Shown here: piece after piece, positions 26,265 to 35,253 of the stretch
How positions within the stretch are numbered: the first letter of the stretch is position 1
Layout of the letters: every line of letters begins with the position of its first letter
Assembly (NCBI RefSeq): GCF_002993025.1
Contig: NZ_NXGI01000002.1
Span: 259,393-323,392, forward strand
Origin: Arcobacter cryaerophilus gv. crypticus
Lineage (GTDB): Bacteria; Campylobacterota; Campylobacteria; Campylobacterales; Arcobacteraceae
DNA length: 64,000 nt
Reading direction: 5' to 3'
Made by a program: the position numbers and the translations under genes
The notes under the pieces: model-generated
Told to the model about the DNA's origin: nothing
Database searches by the model: none
Seen by the model: only the letters and a program-made list of their open reading frames with translations

Positions 26265-26283
26265 GATGGGATATTAGCCCATC
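26265..26283. terminator. Hairpin between the convergent TSUP and DASS genes
   Basis: Six-base arms GATGGG (26265-26270) and CCCATC (26278-26283) with a seven-base loop lie between convergent stops. There is no strong T run on either side, so efficiency is uncertain. Confidence 0.5.
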
Positions 26284-26294
26284 CTCATAATATA

Positions 26295-27704
26295 TTATAT
26301 AAATATAAATACACCAATAATAATTGGAATTAAATATATAAATCCGAATAAAGCTCCTAAAGACCACCATTTTGCTTGTGAAATATATCCAGCTCCATAC
26401 CAAATAGGAGAAGGACCACAACCGTAAGGAGTAATAATTCCCATAACACCTAAACTTCCTAAAAGAAGAATAGTAAATGGAAGAATTTGTTCTGCTGGTA
26501 AAATAGATACAGCAATAGTAATAAATACTGGAAGTAAAGCACTTACATGTGCTGTTGTACTAGCAAAGAAGTAATGAGCAATATAAAATACTACAATCAA
26601 AGAGATTATTGCTACAGTTAAATTAATATCTCCAAATACACTTGATATATTTGTTTCAAGATATTTGATTAAACCAATTTTTCTTAAACCATCTGCTAAA
26701 GCAACTAAAGTAGCAAACCATATAAATACATTAAAAGCAGCTTTATCTGAAAGTAAATCATCCCATGTCAAAATACCTGATAAAATAATTACAGAAACAA
26801 TACAAATAGCAGTTGTTGTAGCATTTATTCCTATCTCTTTTCCAAAAATCCAAAGTACAAGTGCAAGAATTGCAAGTCCCAACATTAAATACTCTTTGAA
26901 AGTCACACCACCTAATTTTTTTAATTCCTCTGCAGCCCAAACTGGTGCTTCAGGAGATTTTTTTTGTGTAGGTGGATATATTACATAAGTAAGCCATGGA
27001 GTTAAAATAAATAGAGGAATCATAAGAGGAAGCATAATTTTCGCCCACTCTATCCAAGGAACAATAATATGAGCATCATGTTGAGCAACCATTCCAACTG
27101 CTAAAACATTTGGAGCAAGAGCAGTTAAAAACATAGAACTTGTTACGCATGTTGATGCTATTGCAACCCAAGAGATATATGCACCAATTTTACGTGGCTC
27201 ATGATCTGGTAAAGAGTTGAAAATTTGTGGAATATTAATAGCAACAGGGTAAATTGTCCCACCGCTTCTTGCTGTATTTGATGGCATAAATGGAGCTAAA
27301 ACTAAATCAGAAAATGCAACCGCATAACCTAAGCCTAATGTGCTTTTCCCCATATATTTAACCATTAACAAAGATATTCTTTTTCCTAGACCAGTTTTTT
27401 TATAACCAGCTGCAAACATAAATGCTGCAAATATTAGCCATATTGTAGTGTTTGAAAAACCAGATAGAGCCCATTTAATACTCTCGCCTGAATTTCCCAT
27501 TAAACCTAAAACAGCAATAAGAGAGATACCAGCAAAACCTATAAGAGCTGCTGGAATTGGCTCTAAAATTAAACCAATAATTACAGCTAAGAATATACCA
27601 AAAAATCTCCAAGCTTCAGTGCTTAAGCCTTCAGGTGCAGGAATAAAGTAAATAATTAGCCCCAATAATACAGGTACAAGTAATTTTATATTTTTACTTG
27701 ACAT
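26295..27704 (-). CDS. DASS-family dicarboxylate/anion:sodium symporter
   Basis: The 469-residue protein has about 12 membrane helices and matches the divalent anion:Na+ symporter family (CitT / 2-oxoglutarate-malate translocator branch). The first substrate loop reads APFMPSNTARSGGTIYPVA and the second FFASTTAHVSALLPVF, the paired Ser-Asn-Thr type motifs of the family. The substrate is probably a C4-C6 dicarboxylate, useful to a bacterium living on organic acids. A strong RBS (AGGAGG) precedes ATG. It is monocistronic. Confidence 0.88.
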   Translation of the reverse strand: MSSKNIKLLVPVLLGLIIYFIPAPEGLSTEAWRFFGIFLAVIIGLILEPIPAALIGFAGISLIAVLGLMGNSGESIKWALSGFSNTTIWLIFAAFMFAAGYKKTGLGKRISLLMVKYMGKSTLGLGYAVAFSDLVLAPFMPSNTARSGGTIYPVAINIPQIFNSLPDHEPRKIGAYISWVAIASTCVTSSMFLTALAPNVLAVGMVAQHDAHIIVPWIEWAKIMLPLMIPLFILTPWLTYVIYPPTQKKSPEAPVWAAEELKKLGGVTFKEYLMLGLAILALVLWIFGKEIGINATTTAICIVSVIILSGILTWDDLLSDKAAFNVFIWFATLVALADGLRKIGLIKYLETNISSVFGDINLTVAIISLIVVFYIAHYFFASTTAHVSALLPVFITIAVSILPAEQILPFTILLLGSLGVMGIITPYGCGPSPIWYGAGYISQAKWWSLGALFGFIYLIPIIIGVFIFI

Positions 27705-27829
27705 AAAACCTCCTAATAAAAAATTAAGGAATTATAATATAAATTTATTACATTTAGATTATAAGAATATATTAAAGAATATTTTATAATCGAATCTTTG
27801 CTATACTTTATAAAAATTTAGGAGATATA

Positions 27830-28489
27830 TTGAAAATTAAATTATTAATTACATTATTTATAGGGATGTTTTTTGTTGCATGTAGTGCAAAAAATGAAGT
27901 AGGAAAAAATGAAGAGTGGAAAATTCAAAATGATCCTTATTATAAACATAAAGTTAGTCAGTTTGAGATGTTAAAAGATAGAAACAATATTGAAATTATG
28001 ATGTTGGGTGATTCTATTACTGATGAGGGTGAATGGAGTGAACTTTGGGGAAAAGTAGTTCAAAATAGAGGTATTAGTGGAGATACAACAAGTGGAATCT
28101 TAGATAGACTTTATACAGTAAATCCAAACATAAAAAGAGTTTTTATAATGATTGGCGTAAATGATATTATGAGAGGCACTAGTGAAGATATAGTTTTTGA
28201 AAACTATAAGAAAATTATAAAATTCTTTAAAGATAAAAATATAGATGTTGTTATTCAATCTACATTATATATAGGAGAGAGTAGAAAACAAAATTTTAAT
28301 CCAAAAATTGAAAAACTAAATCAAAATTTAGAAGAGTTTGCAAAAAGCAATAAAATTGTTTTTATAAATCTAAATCCAATTTTTGCACCGCAAAAAACTC
28401 TTTTAAAGAATTTTACAAAAGATGATTTACATTTAAATGCAGATGCATACAAATTATGGATAGAAACTTTAAAAAAGCTTAAATATTAA
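27830..28489 (+). CDS. SGNH/GDSL hydrolase lipoprotein
   Basis: The 219-residue protein is a lipoprotein (FFVAC, Cys18) with an SGNH esterase domain: Ser62 in GDSIT, Gly in GISGDTTSG, Asn in IGVNDI and the Asp198/His201 pair in DDLHLN. It should hydrolyse an ester in the periplasm, perhaps O-acetyl groups on envelope sugars or a lipid, but the substrate is unknown. The start is TTG with GGAGA upstream. It is divergent from the DASS transporter. Confidence 0.88.
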   Translation: MKIKLLITLFIGMFFVACSAKNEVGKNEEWKIQNDPYYKHKVSQFEMLKDRNNIEIMMLGDSITDEGEWSELWGKVVQNRGISGDTTSGILDRLYTVNPNIKRVFIMIGVNDIMRGTSEDIVFENYKKIIKFFKDKNIDVVIQSTLYIGESRKQNFNPKIEKLNQNLEEFAKSNKIVFINLNPIFAPQKTLLKNFTKDDLHLNADAYKLWIETLKKLKY

Positions 28490-28507
28490 AAAAATAAGAG
28501 ATAATGC

Positions 28508-28537
28508 TTGACAACTGGATTTGTTTTTTTGTACAAT
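28508..28537 (+). promoter_or_regulatory. Sigma-70-type promoter of the NlpC/P60 gene
   Basis: TTGACA (28508-28513) and TACAAT (28532-28537) are separated by 18 bases, 34 bases before the ATG. A near-consensus -35 is uncommon in this window, so this promoter is probably strong. Confidence 0.7.
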
Positions 28538-28571
28538 GAAAAACATTTTATTTTGACAAAAAGGGAAAAGT

Positions 28572-29147
28572 ATGAGAATAAGGACTAGTTTACTTACAAT
28601 TGTTTTATTTAGTTTCATTTTCTCTGGTTGTGCAACAACCTCTACAAGTCAAAATAACCTCTCTACTCCAGATAATAAATATTCATACGATGCTAAGTCA
28701 AATCAAGAACAAAAACACTTAAAAAATCATAATTTTATAGATGATATTACATATTCAAAATATATGTCAAAAAGAGATATGACTATAAATAAAGAGTTAT
28801 TTAGTTTTTATAATGAGTGGAAAGGGACAAAATATAGAATGGGTGGATACACAAAAAAAGGGATAGATTGCTCTGGATTTGTGCAAAAAGCTATTTTAGA
28901 AAAGTTTGATTTAAAACTTCCTAGAGATAGTAGATCTCAATCACTTGTTGGAACAACTATTAAAAAAAGTGAATTACAAATGGGTGATTTAGTATTTTTT
29001 CATACAGGAAAAACAAAGCATGTAGGTATTTATATTGACAATGGTCAGTTTATGCATGCTTCTACAAAAATTGGAGTTACAATCTCTAAAATTGATGATG
29101 ACTATTTTAGAAATAGATATTGGAAAGCTACAAGAGTTTTAAAATAA
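28572..29147 (+). CDS. NlpC/P60-family peptidoglycan endopeptidase lipoprotein
   Basis: The 191-residue protein has a lipoprotein signal (FIFSGC, Cys20) and a C-terminal NlpC/P60 domain with catalytic Cys100 (GIDCSGF), His150 (KTKHVGIY) and a third polar residue His162 (FMHAST). Such enzymes cut peptide stems of peptidoglycan. The linker (25-75) is polar. It has its own near-consensus promoter. Whether it acts in cell growth or daughter separation is not shown. Confidence 0.92.
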   Translation: MRIRTSLLTIVLFSFIFSGCATTSTSQNNLSTPDNKYSYDAKSNQEQKHLKNHNFIDDITYSKYMSKRDMTINKELFSFYNEWKGTKYRMGGYTKKGIDCSGFVQKAILEKFDLKLPRDSRSQSLVGTTIKKSELQMGDLVFFHTGKTKHVGIYIDNGQFMHASTKIGVTISKIDDDYFRNRYWKATRVLK

Positions 29148-29158
29148 TTTTATAGATT

Positions 29159-30442
29159 TTAAATCTCTAAAATTTTAGACATACAAAAAAGTAAAATCAC
29201 ACAAACAACATACATTTTTAAGGCATAAAAGATATTTAACTTGAATATCTCCTTTGGATTACAGTTATATCTAGCACTCATTGTAAGATTTAATCCAGAT
29301 ATTGGAGAAGTTGATACTGTTGTTGCCCAAGCCATTAAAAATGTCATAGCAAGTAGTGTATGATTTGCACTGACAAAAAAATCTCCTAAAATTGATATAG
29401 AAATAATTGGATGAATTCCAACAAAAGCTAAGAAAATGAATATTAAAAGAGTAACTGCTGCAATTTTATAATCAAAAACTTCAAATGGCAGAGTGAAATT
29501 AAGTCCTAAAAGTACACTACTTGCCATTATTCCAAATAATCCTGCAACTAAAAAAAGAGATATTTCACTCTTCATTTTTGGTAATTCATCTATAATATGA
29601 AATTTTAGAATCTTAAGACTATTTATTAAACCTTTTTTTATAGGTAAAATAAATATTGTAAGTAAAAAAGCAAAAGAAGATATTAAAAGGATTATTTTAA
29701 AATCTTCATACAAATAGTGAGTAATTAGAACAAAAAAAGCTAATACAAGAGGTAAATATAATGTTTGTAAAGATAAAGGATAACCATAAAAACTATCTAA
29801 ATCAAATTTACTTTTTATTACTTCAAGATATGTAATAAAAAATGCTATAAAAGCTATAACTGTTCCAAAAGATATTATTGAAAAGGCATTTAGATTTGGA
29901 GCATAGGTTAAAGCTGCTGCAAAAGCCACAAAAAAAGGTGACCAGTAAGCATCACTTGCAAAAGATCTAGTTAAAACAATAATTTGTAAAGGTGAGAGTT
30001 TTGCTTTTTTATACATTTTATCAGCTACTAAAAGTAATGCAGATAGATTTATAATTGAACCAAATAGATGAACTCCCAAATAAGTCTTAATAAAAGATAT
30101 TTTTCCTCTAGGTAACTCCTCTTTATCTTTTTTAGGAGCTGTTATTAGTTTTAAAAATCCAACACTGATTAAAAGAGTTAATAGATATAAGTTTACACTA
30201 AATGCTTTTTTTATATCTATATAAAAATTATTAAAATAGCTATATAAAAATGAGATAAGTGTAAAAAATAGTAGAGTTAATATAAGTTTTTTTGATTTTA
30301 TTGTAAAAAATAGTATAAAAAAAGCAATCCAAATAAGAATAACTGAAATCATTTTTAACTTATTGTCAAAAAAATATGAGTAAATTGAGAATACAAAACT
30401 CAAAAATATAAAAACTCCACCAAGTCTTGACAAATAAAGCAT
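29159..30442 (-). CDS. Polytopic membrane protein, probable transporter, unrecognised
   Basis: I do not recognise this 427-residue protein with confidence. It has about 12 hydrophobic segments. Features include SFASDAYWSPFFVAFAAALT in the middle and MAWATTVSTSPISGLNLTM near the end; a short Ser/Thr/Pro/Gly-rich stretch in a membrane segment is typical of ion-transporter superfamily carriers such as ArsB or DctM. This is fold-level inference. It is divergent from maf and monocistronic. Confidence 0.65.
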   Translation of the reverse strand: MLYLSRLGGVFIFLSFVFSIYSYFFDNKLKMISVILIWIAFFILFFTIKSKKLILTLLFFTLISFLYSYFNNFYIDIKKAFSVNLYLLTLLISVGFLKLITAPKKDKEELPRGKISFIKTYLGVHLFGSIINLSALLLVADKMYKKAKLSPLQIIVLTRSFASDAYWSPFFVAFAAALTYAPNLNAFSIISFGTVIAFIAFFITYLEVIKSKFDLDSFYGYPLSLQTLYLPLVLAFFVLITHYLYEDFKIILLISSFAFLLTIFILPIKKGLINSLKILKFHIIDELPKMKSEISLFLVAGLFGIMASSVLLGLNFTLPFEVFDYKIAAVTLLIFIFLAFVGIHPIISISILGDFFVSANHTLLAMTFLMAWATTVSTSPISGLNLTMSARYNCNPKEIFKLNIFYALKMYVVCVILLFCMSKILEI

Positions 30443-30466
30443 TTAAAACCTTTTTATTAAAATCGT

Positions 30467-30472
30467 ATTATA
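30467..30472 (-). promoter_or_regulatory. Probable -10 element of the polytopic membrane protein gene
   Basis: TATAAT on the minus strand lies 25 bases before its ATG. It is 11 bases from the -10 element of maf on the other strand, so the two divergent promoters overlap. Confidence 0.4.
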
Positions 30473-30483
30473 TAAAAACTTAG

Positions 30484-30489
30484 TATAAT
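30484..30489 (+). promoter_or_regulatory. Probable -10 element of maf
   Basis: TATAAT lies 22 bases before the TTG start of maf; AAGGA is placed between. Confidence 0.45.
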
Positions 30490-30510
30490 CCAAATAAAAA
30501 AGGACTTTCT

Positions 30511-31074
30511 TTGATACGATTAGGTTCAAACTCTCCTACAAGAGCTAAAATTTTAGAAGCTTTTAATATAGAATTTATACAAAATGGTGGGAATTTTGAT
30601 GAAGATAGCATACTTACTACAAACCCAAAAGAGTTTTGTTTTTTGGCTACAAAAGGTAAATTTGATGAGCTTTATTCGAAATTTGGAGTAGAAGATATGC
30701 CTTTACTTGTTGCTGATAGTGTTGTAACATCTCAAGAAAAACTTCTTAGAAAACCAAAAGATTATGATGATGCAAAATCTATGCTAGAGCTTCAAAGTGG
30801 GAGTAAAACAAGTGTAATTTCTTGCTTTATTTTTAAAAGTAAAAATGTAGAGTTAATAGATATATCTATTACAACTTATGATTTTATGGAATTTAATAAA
30901 AAAGATATGGAAGATTATCTAAATAGCAAAGAGTGTTTTGGAAAAGCAGGTGCAATTATGGTTGAAGGTTTTTGTAAACCATATATAAAAAGTGTAAAAG
31001 GTTTCGAAAGTACAGCTATGGGGCTTAGTATAGAAAAATTAATTCCATTTTTGAATTCAAATAGTTTTAAATAA
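30511..31074 (+). CDS. maf: Maf-family nucleoside triphosphate pyrophosphatase
   Basis: Maf proteins hydrolyse non-canonical or modified nucleotides to monophosphates. The 187-residue protein begins with the signature RLGSNSPTRAKIL and has the catalytic-loop equivalents LLVADSVVTSQ and the C-terminal GFESTAMGLSIEKLI. Typical Maf proteins have SxSPxR at the start, which fits. The start is TTG. Its last 18 bases overlap the convergent MFS gene. Confidence 0.9.
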   Translation: MIRLGSNSPTRAKILEAFNIEFIQNGGNFDEDSILTTNPKEFCFLATKGKFDELYSKFGVEDMPLLVADSVVTSQEKLLRKPKDYDDAKSMLELQSGSKTSVISCFIFKSKNVELIDISITTYDFMEFNKKDMEDYLNSKECFGKAGAIMVEGFCKPYIKSVKGFESTAMGLSIEKLIPFLNSNSFK

Positions 31075-32199
31075 TTTTCTATTAAAAAAAACAACTAAAG
31101 CTACAATAATAATTAAAAATACAAAAAAAGTTAGCATAATATTCCATCCAAATGCTTTGTAAATATATGAAGGAATAATAGAACCACTTGCTCCTCCCAA
31201 ATAGTAAAAAGTAAGATACATTCCAGAAGTTAGTGATTTTTGTGAATTTTTCATTGAATTTGCAAGTTGAGTACTAACAGTATGAGTTGTAAACATTCCT
31301 ATACAAACTAAAAATAAAAATAAAAACAGATATAAAATATCCTCATTTAGTAAAAAAATAATTGAAAAAATATAAAAAATAATAGCAATAAATATTGTAT
31401 TTATTTCACCTTTAAAAAATGATACAATCTTTTTTGATGTAAGAGATACTAAAATTCCCATACCATATCCCAAATACAAAAGAGCAATTTGAAATTCTGA
31501 AACATTGTTTGATAGCTCTTTTGCACGAAATGGTAAAACATTTAAAACTCCAGAAAATACAAAAAATACAAAAAACATTACAAAATAGATTACTAAAAAT
31601 CTTTTATCTTTTAAAATATTTATAAGATCTGAAATTTTAGGTTTTATAATATTTGCATCTCCATTAAAATCCAATCTTCTTATTAGTAAAATAGATATAA
31701 ATATTGCAACAGATAGAGAATAAAATACATATTCATATGAAAATGTTGTAGCTATAAACCCTGAAAAAACTCTTCCAATAAGCCCACCAAAAACAGTTCC
31801 TGCAACATAAATAGACATATTAAATTTTATATTTTCATTATCTATGTTTGCCAAAATACTCATCAAAGATGTCAAAATAGCTGGAATTACTAAGGCTTCA
31901 CAAACTCTAAAAAATAAAAATAGTTCATAATTTTGAGATAATCCTAATAAAATATTTGTAATAAGTAAAACTATTGAAGCATTTATTAGCATTTTCTTTG
32001 CATTTACTTTTTCTAAAATATATCCATAAATTATTGGAGCGATTGCTAGGAAAAATAGAATAACCGCTGTAAATTGTGAAGCTTCTATAATAGAGATATT
32101 AAATTTTGATGCAAGAAGTGGTTGAAGTGGTTGTGTTGCATACATAACAGACATTGTAACAATAAGACCATAAATAATAATTAGCAAATTACTTTTCAA
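31057..32199 (-). CDS. MFS transporter of the AraJ/YnfM type
   Basis: The 380-residue protein has 12 predicted helices and an MFS pattern: YATQPLQPLLASKFNIS in the first loop, and GRVFSGFIATTF around 145. The start YATQPLQPLL is typical of a putative arabinose-efflux-like subgroup, which exports drugs or sugars. The substrate is unknown. The start is TTG with AAGGA upstream. It lies downstream of ccpA on the same strand but behind a terminator, and converges on maf. Confidence 0.85.
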   Translation of the reverse strand: MKSNLLIIIYGLIVTMSVMYATQPLQPLLASKFNISIIEASQFTAVILFFLAIAPIIYGYILEKVNAKKMLINASIVLLITNILLGLSQNYELFLFFRVCEALVIPAILTSLMSILANIDNENIKFNMSIYVAGTVFGGLIGRVFSGFIATTFSYEYVFYSLSVAIFISILLIRRLDFNGDANIIKPKISDLINILKDKRFLVIYFVMFFVFFVFSGVLNVLPFRAKELSNNVSEFQIALLYLGYGMGILVSLTSKKIVSFFKGEINTIFIAIIFYIFSIIFLLNEDILYLFLFLFLVCIGMFTTHTVSTQLANSMKNSQKSLTSGMYLTFYYLGGASGSIIPSYIYKAFGWNIMLTFFVFLIIIVALVVFFNRKLFKTI

Positions 32200-32264
32200 A
32201 TAGCATCCTTTTAAAAGTTGAATTTTACTCTTAAAGGTATTTGTTTATAGTTAAGCAAAAGATT

Positions 32265-32290
32265 AAAATTAGGGCTTAAGCCCTAATTTT
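32265..32290. terminator. Perfect palindromic terminator after ccpA
   Basis: A perfect 26-base palindrome, arms AAAATTAGGGCTT (32265-32277) and AAGCCCTAATTTT (32278-32290), lies just past the ccpA stop and before the MFS start. The ends provide T runs in both directions. The effective hairpin needs a loop of about four central bases. Confidence 0.75.
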
Positions 32291-32291
32291 A

Positions 32292-33314
32292 TTAATCAAA
32301 TGAAGGTTTTGGTGTAGAATCTGTTGATTCTGGAAGTTGTGGATAAGTAATAGCTGGTTTAGTACCTTTTAGGGCTTTTAAAAATGTTACAATTTTAGCT
32401 GCATCATTATCTGATATATCAATTCCCAACTGTACAGAACCCATCTCTTTTACTGCATCTGCTAGTGACCAAATTTGTCCATTGTGGAAATATGGAGCAG
32501 TTTCAGTAATATTTCTAAGAGTTGGAGTTTTAACCATACCATTTTCATCACCTTTAAAATCACCAACAGTTATAAATTTATATTTGTTAGCAACTTGAAA
32601 TGGTTGCATTGTTCCACCAAGAGCAATTCCTGTATGACAAGCTGTACAACCTTTGTTTAAAAATGTAGTTAAACCTTCTTGCTCATCTTTTGTTAAAGCT
32701 TTTGTATCACCATTTAAGAATTTATCAAATCTTGATGGAGTAACTAAAGTTCTTTCGAATGTAGCAATTGCGCCTGTGATTTTATCAAAATCAACTTTTA
32801 CATCTTTACCATATGCTTTTTTAAACTCTTCAACATAAGCTGGAATTGAGTTGATTCTTTCAACAACAAGTGCTGGAGGTGCAGCCATTTCTGGACCTGC
32901 TTGAATAGGACCAGCAGCTTGATCAGCTAAATGAGGACTTCTTCCATCCCAAAATTGTGCTTTAAAAAACACTGAGTTATAAACTGTTGGAGAGTTTAAA
33001 TGGTGCGGATTTGCCGTCCAACCGTGACCAATAGCTGCTGGAACTGCATCTGCTCCACCAAGAGCTAAGTTGTGACATGTGTTACATGAAATAAGATTAC
33101 TTCTTGAAAGTCTTGGATCAAAATATAGTTTTTTACCAAGCTCAACTTTTGAATCTGTAATTGGATCTTTTGGATCATTAATTAGTTTCATTAAAACTTG
33201 TTTGTTTGAAGGAATAGCTTCCAAACCTGCATTTTTTGATTTTGTAATCAAAGACTCACTTGCAAAAAGTGTACTTGCACCCAAAAGTAGTGCTAAAGAA
33301 ATTTGTAGTTTCAT
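32292..33314 (-). CDS. ccpA: Diheme cytochrome c peroxidase
   Basis: This periplasmic enzyme reduces hydrogen peroxide with electrons from cytochrome c. The 340-residue protein has a signal peptide (about 1-19), heme motif 1 CNTCH (Cys77, Cys80, His81) and heme motif 2 CTACH (Cys223, Cys226, His227). Conserved segments KLYFDPRLSRS and QFWDGRSPHLADQA flank them. The second half ends in a Pro-rich tail. AGGAGG precedes ATG. Two inverted repeats lie upstream. Several paralogs are common in this phylum, so the symbol is approximate. Confidence 0.92.
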   Translation of the reverse strand: MKLQISLALLLGASTLFASESLITKSKNAGLEAIPSNKQVLMKLINDPKDPITDSKVELGKKLYFDPRLSRSNLISCNTCHNLALGGADAVPAAIGHGWTANPHHLNSPTVYNSVFFKAQFWDGRSPHLADQAAGPIQAGPEMAAPPALVVERINSIPAYVEEFKKAYGKDVKVDFDKITGAIATFERTLVTPSRFDKFLNGDTKALTKDEQEGLTTFLNKGCTACHTGIALGGTMQPFQVANKYKFITVGDFKGDENGMVKTPTLRNITETAPYFHNGQIWSLADAVKEMGSVQLGIDISDNDAAKIVTFLKALKGTKPAITYPQLPESTDSTPKPSFD

Positions 33315-33330
33315 AATTAAATCCTCCTAA

Positions 33331-33347
33331 ATGATTTAATAAATCAT
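33331..33347. repeat. Short palindrome just upstream of ccpA ribosome site
   Basis: Perfect eight-base arms ATGATTTA and TAAATCAT around one base lie four bases from the AGGAGG site of ccpA. It could be an operator or a leader hairpin. Confidence 0.5.
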
Positions 33348-33370
33348 AGGATAAATTTTATTAAATAAAA

Positions 33371-33412
33371 GTTAAATTTATAGTTTTTTTGAAATATTAT
33401 TATAAATTTAAC
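33371..33412. repeat. Twelve-base inverted repeat upstream of ccpA
   Basis: Arms GTTAAATTTATA (33371-33382) and TATAAATTTAAC (33401-33412) are perfect and separated by 18 bases, placing the arm centres 30 bases apart. It lies about 60-100 bases before the ccpA ATG, in the only gap that could hold its promoter. Confidence 0.5.
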
Positions 33413-33441
33413 TTATAATACAAGATATATTTTGTCTTGTT

Positions 33442-35244
33442 TTAAATTAAATTTACGATTTGGTTTGGTAGAAGTTGTAGCGATTCTTCAACTTTTTTTG
33501 TATCACCATGTTCTATAAAATTGTCTTCATATTCAAAAGATTTTAAAGATATATTAGTAATGTTTTTTTCACTTAATGCTTCTAGTATAGCACTTAAAAC
33601 TCCACCTTGTTTACATGAGTCACTAAAAATGTACCAAGAGTTATATTCTTTTGATAAATTTATTAAAGTATCAATGTCAATTGGTTTTACAAATCTTAAA
33701 TCTAAAATAGCAATATCTTCTTTATGTAATTTTTCAACTTCAATAGCTTTTGATACACCACTTCCATATCCAATAAAAAGTTTATTTGAAGTACCACTTT
33801 TAAGTAATTCTGATTTTCCAAATTCAAATTTTGAAGCTTTAAAATCAAGTTTAGCAAATGCACCTCTTGGATATCTAATAGCACATGGACTATTTAAAGA
33901 GTATGCGAAATCCAAAGAATATTCCAATGTTTCATTATCTCTTGGAGCAAATAAAACCATATTTGGAATAAATCTTAAAAAACTAATATCAAAAGCTCCT
34001 TGATGAGTTTCACCATCATTTCCTACAATTCCAGCTCTATCCATAGCAAATACAACAGGAAGATTCATAATACAAACATCATGAATAATTTGATCAAAAC
34101 CTCTTTGCAAAAATGTAGAGTAAATTGTTACAAATGGTTTAAAACCTTCTTTTGCCATAGCAGCCATTGAAGTAATTGCATGTTGTTCAGCAATTGCTAC
34201 ATCCCAAAATCTGTTTGGAAACTCTTTTATTAATTTATCCATTCCAGTTCCACTAGGCATTGCAGCAGTTACACCAACAATATTTTCATATTTTTTTGCT
34301 AGATTAAGTAGTGCATCTGAAAAAACTGCTGTAGCACTTTTTTCTGCACCTTTTTTTATAAATTCACCATCTTCAACATTAAAAGGTCCAACTCCATGCC
34401 AATGTTCATGTTGTCCTTCAGCAATTTTATATCCTTTTCCTTTTACTGTTCTTGCATGTACAATTACTGGTTTATTCATAGATTTTGCAATTTCTAAAAC
34501 CTCAATAATTTCTTCAATATCATGCCCATCTATAGGACCAATATAATCAATTCCCATCTCTTCAAATAAAATTCCAGGAGTTATTAATTTAAAAGAGTTT
34601 TCAACTCTTTTTGCTAGATATGTTGTTCCTTCTGGCATATTGTTACGTATAAATTTATCAACACTTGTTTTAAAACTTTGATAAAACTTTCCAGCTAAAA
34701 GTTTTGATAGATATTTTGATATCGCACCTATTGGTTTTGCTATACTCATTTCATTGTCATTTAGAATTATTACAACTTGAAGTTTTAAATCTCCTAGCTC
34801 ATTTAGTGCTTCATAAACCATTCCAGCACTCATAGAACCATCTCCAATCATAACAACTGGAACTCTATTTTCGCCTTTTAATTTTATAGCTTTAGCAGCT
34901 CCAACAGCAAGTGAAATTGAAGTTGAGCTATGACCAGCTACGAAATAATCAGCTTTATTTTCATTTGGTTTTGTAAAACCACTTAAACCACCAAATTGTC
35001 TAATCGTTTCAAACTCTTCCCATCTTGAAGTAAGAAGTTTATGAGGGTAACATTGATGAGAAACATCAAAAATAAATGGGTCATTTTCTACATCAAAAAC
35101 ATAATGCATCGCAATAGTTAATTCAACCGCCCCTAAAGTTGAAGAAAAATGTCCACCTTTTCTTGAAACAACATCAATAATTCGCTCTCTTATTTTAGAA
35201 GATAACTCATCTAACTCTTTTAATGATTTTCCTTTTATTTGCAT
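33442..35244 (-). CDS. dxs: 1-deoxy-D-xylulose-5-phosphate synthase
   Basis: Dxs joins pyruvate and glyceraldehyde-3-phosphate, first step of the MEP isoprenoid pathway, using thiamine diphosphate. The 600-residue protein has the thiamine motif region GDGSMSAGMVYEALN ending in LNDNEMSIA, substrate histidines in DVSHQCYPHK and GHSSTSIS, and the central IAEQHAIT. I start at the ATG at 35242-35244; a GTG directly before it is equally placed. It follows hisC by about nine bases in a lysA-pheA-hisC-dxs operon. Confidence 0.95.
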   Translation of the reverse strand: MQIKGKSLKELDELSSKIRERIIDVVSRKGGHFSSTLGAVELTIAMHYVFDVENDPFIFDVSHQCYPHKLLTSRWEEFETIRQFGGLSGFTKPNENKADYFVAGHSSTSISLAVGAAKAIKLKGENRVPVVMIGDGSMSAGMVYEALNELGDLKLQVVIILNDNEMSIAKPIGAISKYLSKLLAGKFYQSFKTSVDKFIRNNMPEGTTYLAKRVENSFKLITPGILFEEMGIDYIGPIDGHDIEEIIEVLEIAKSMNKPVIVHARTVKGKGYKIAEGQHEHWHGVGPFNVEDGEFIKKGAEKSATAVFSDALLNLAKKYENIVGVTAAMPSGTGMDKLIKEFPNRFWDVAIAEQHAITSMAAMAKEGFKPFVTIYSTFLQRGFDQIIHDVCIMNLPVVFAMDRAGIVGNDGETHQGAFDISFLRFIPNMVLFAPRDNETLEYSLDFAYSLNSPCAIRYPRGAFAKLDFKASKFEFGKSELLKSGTSNKLFIGYGSGVSKAIEVEKLHKEDIAILDLRFVKPIDIDTLINLSKEYNSWYIFSDSCKQGGVLSAILEALSEKNITNISLKSFEYEDNFIEHGDTKKVEESLQLLPNQIVNLI

Positions 35245-35253
35245 CACTAAACT

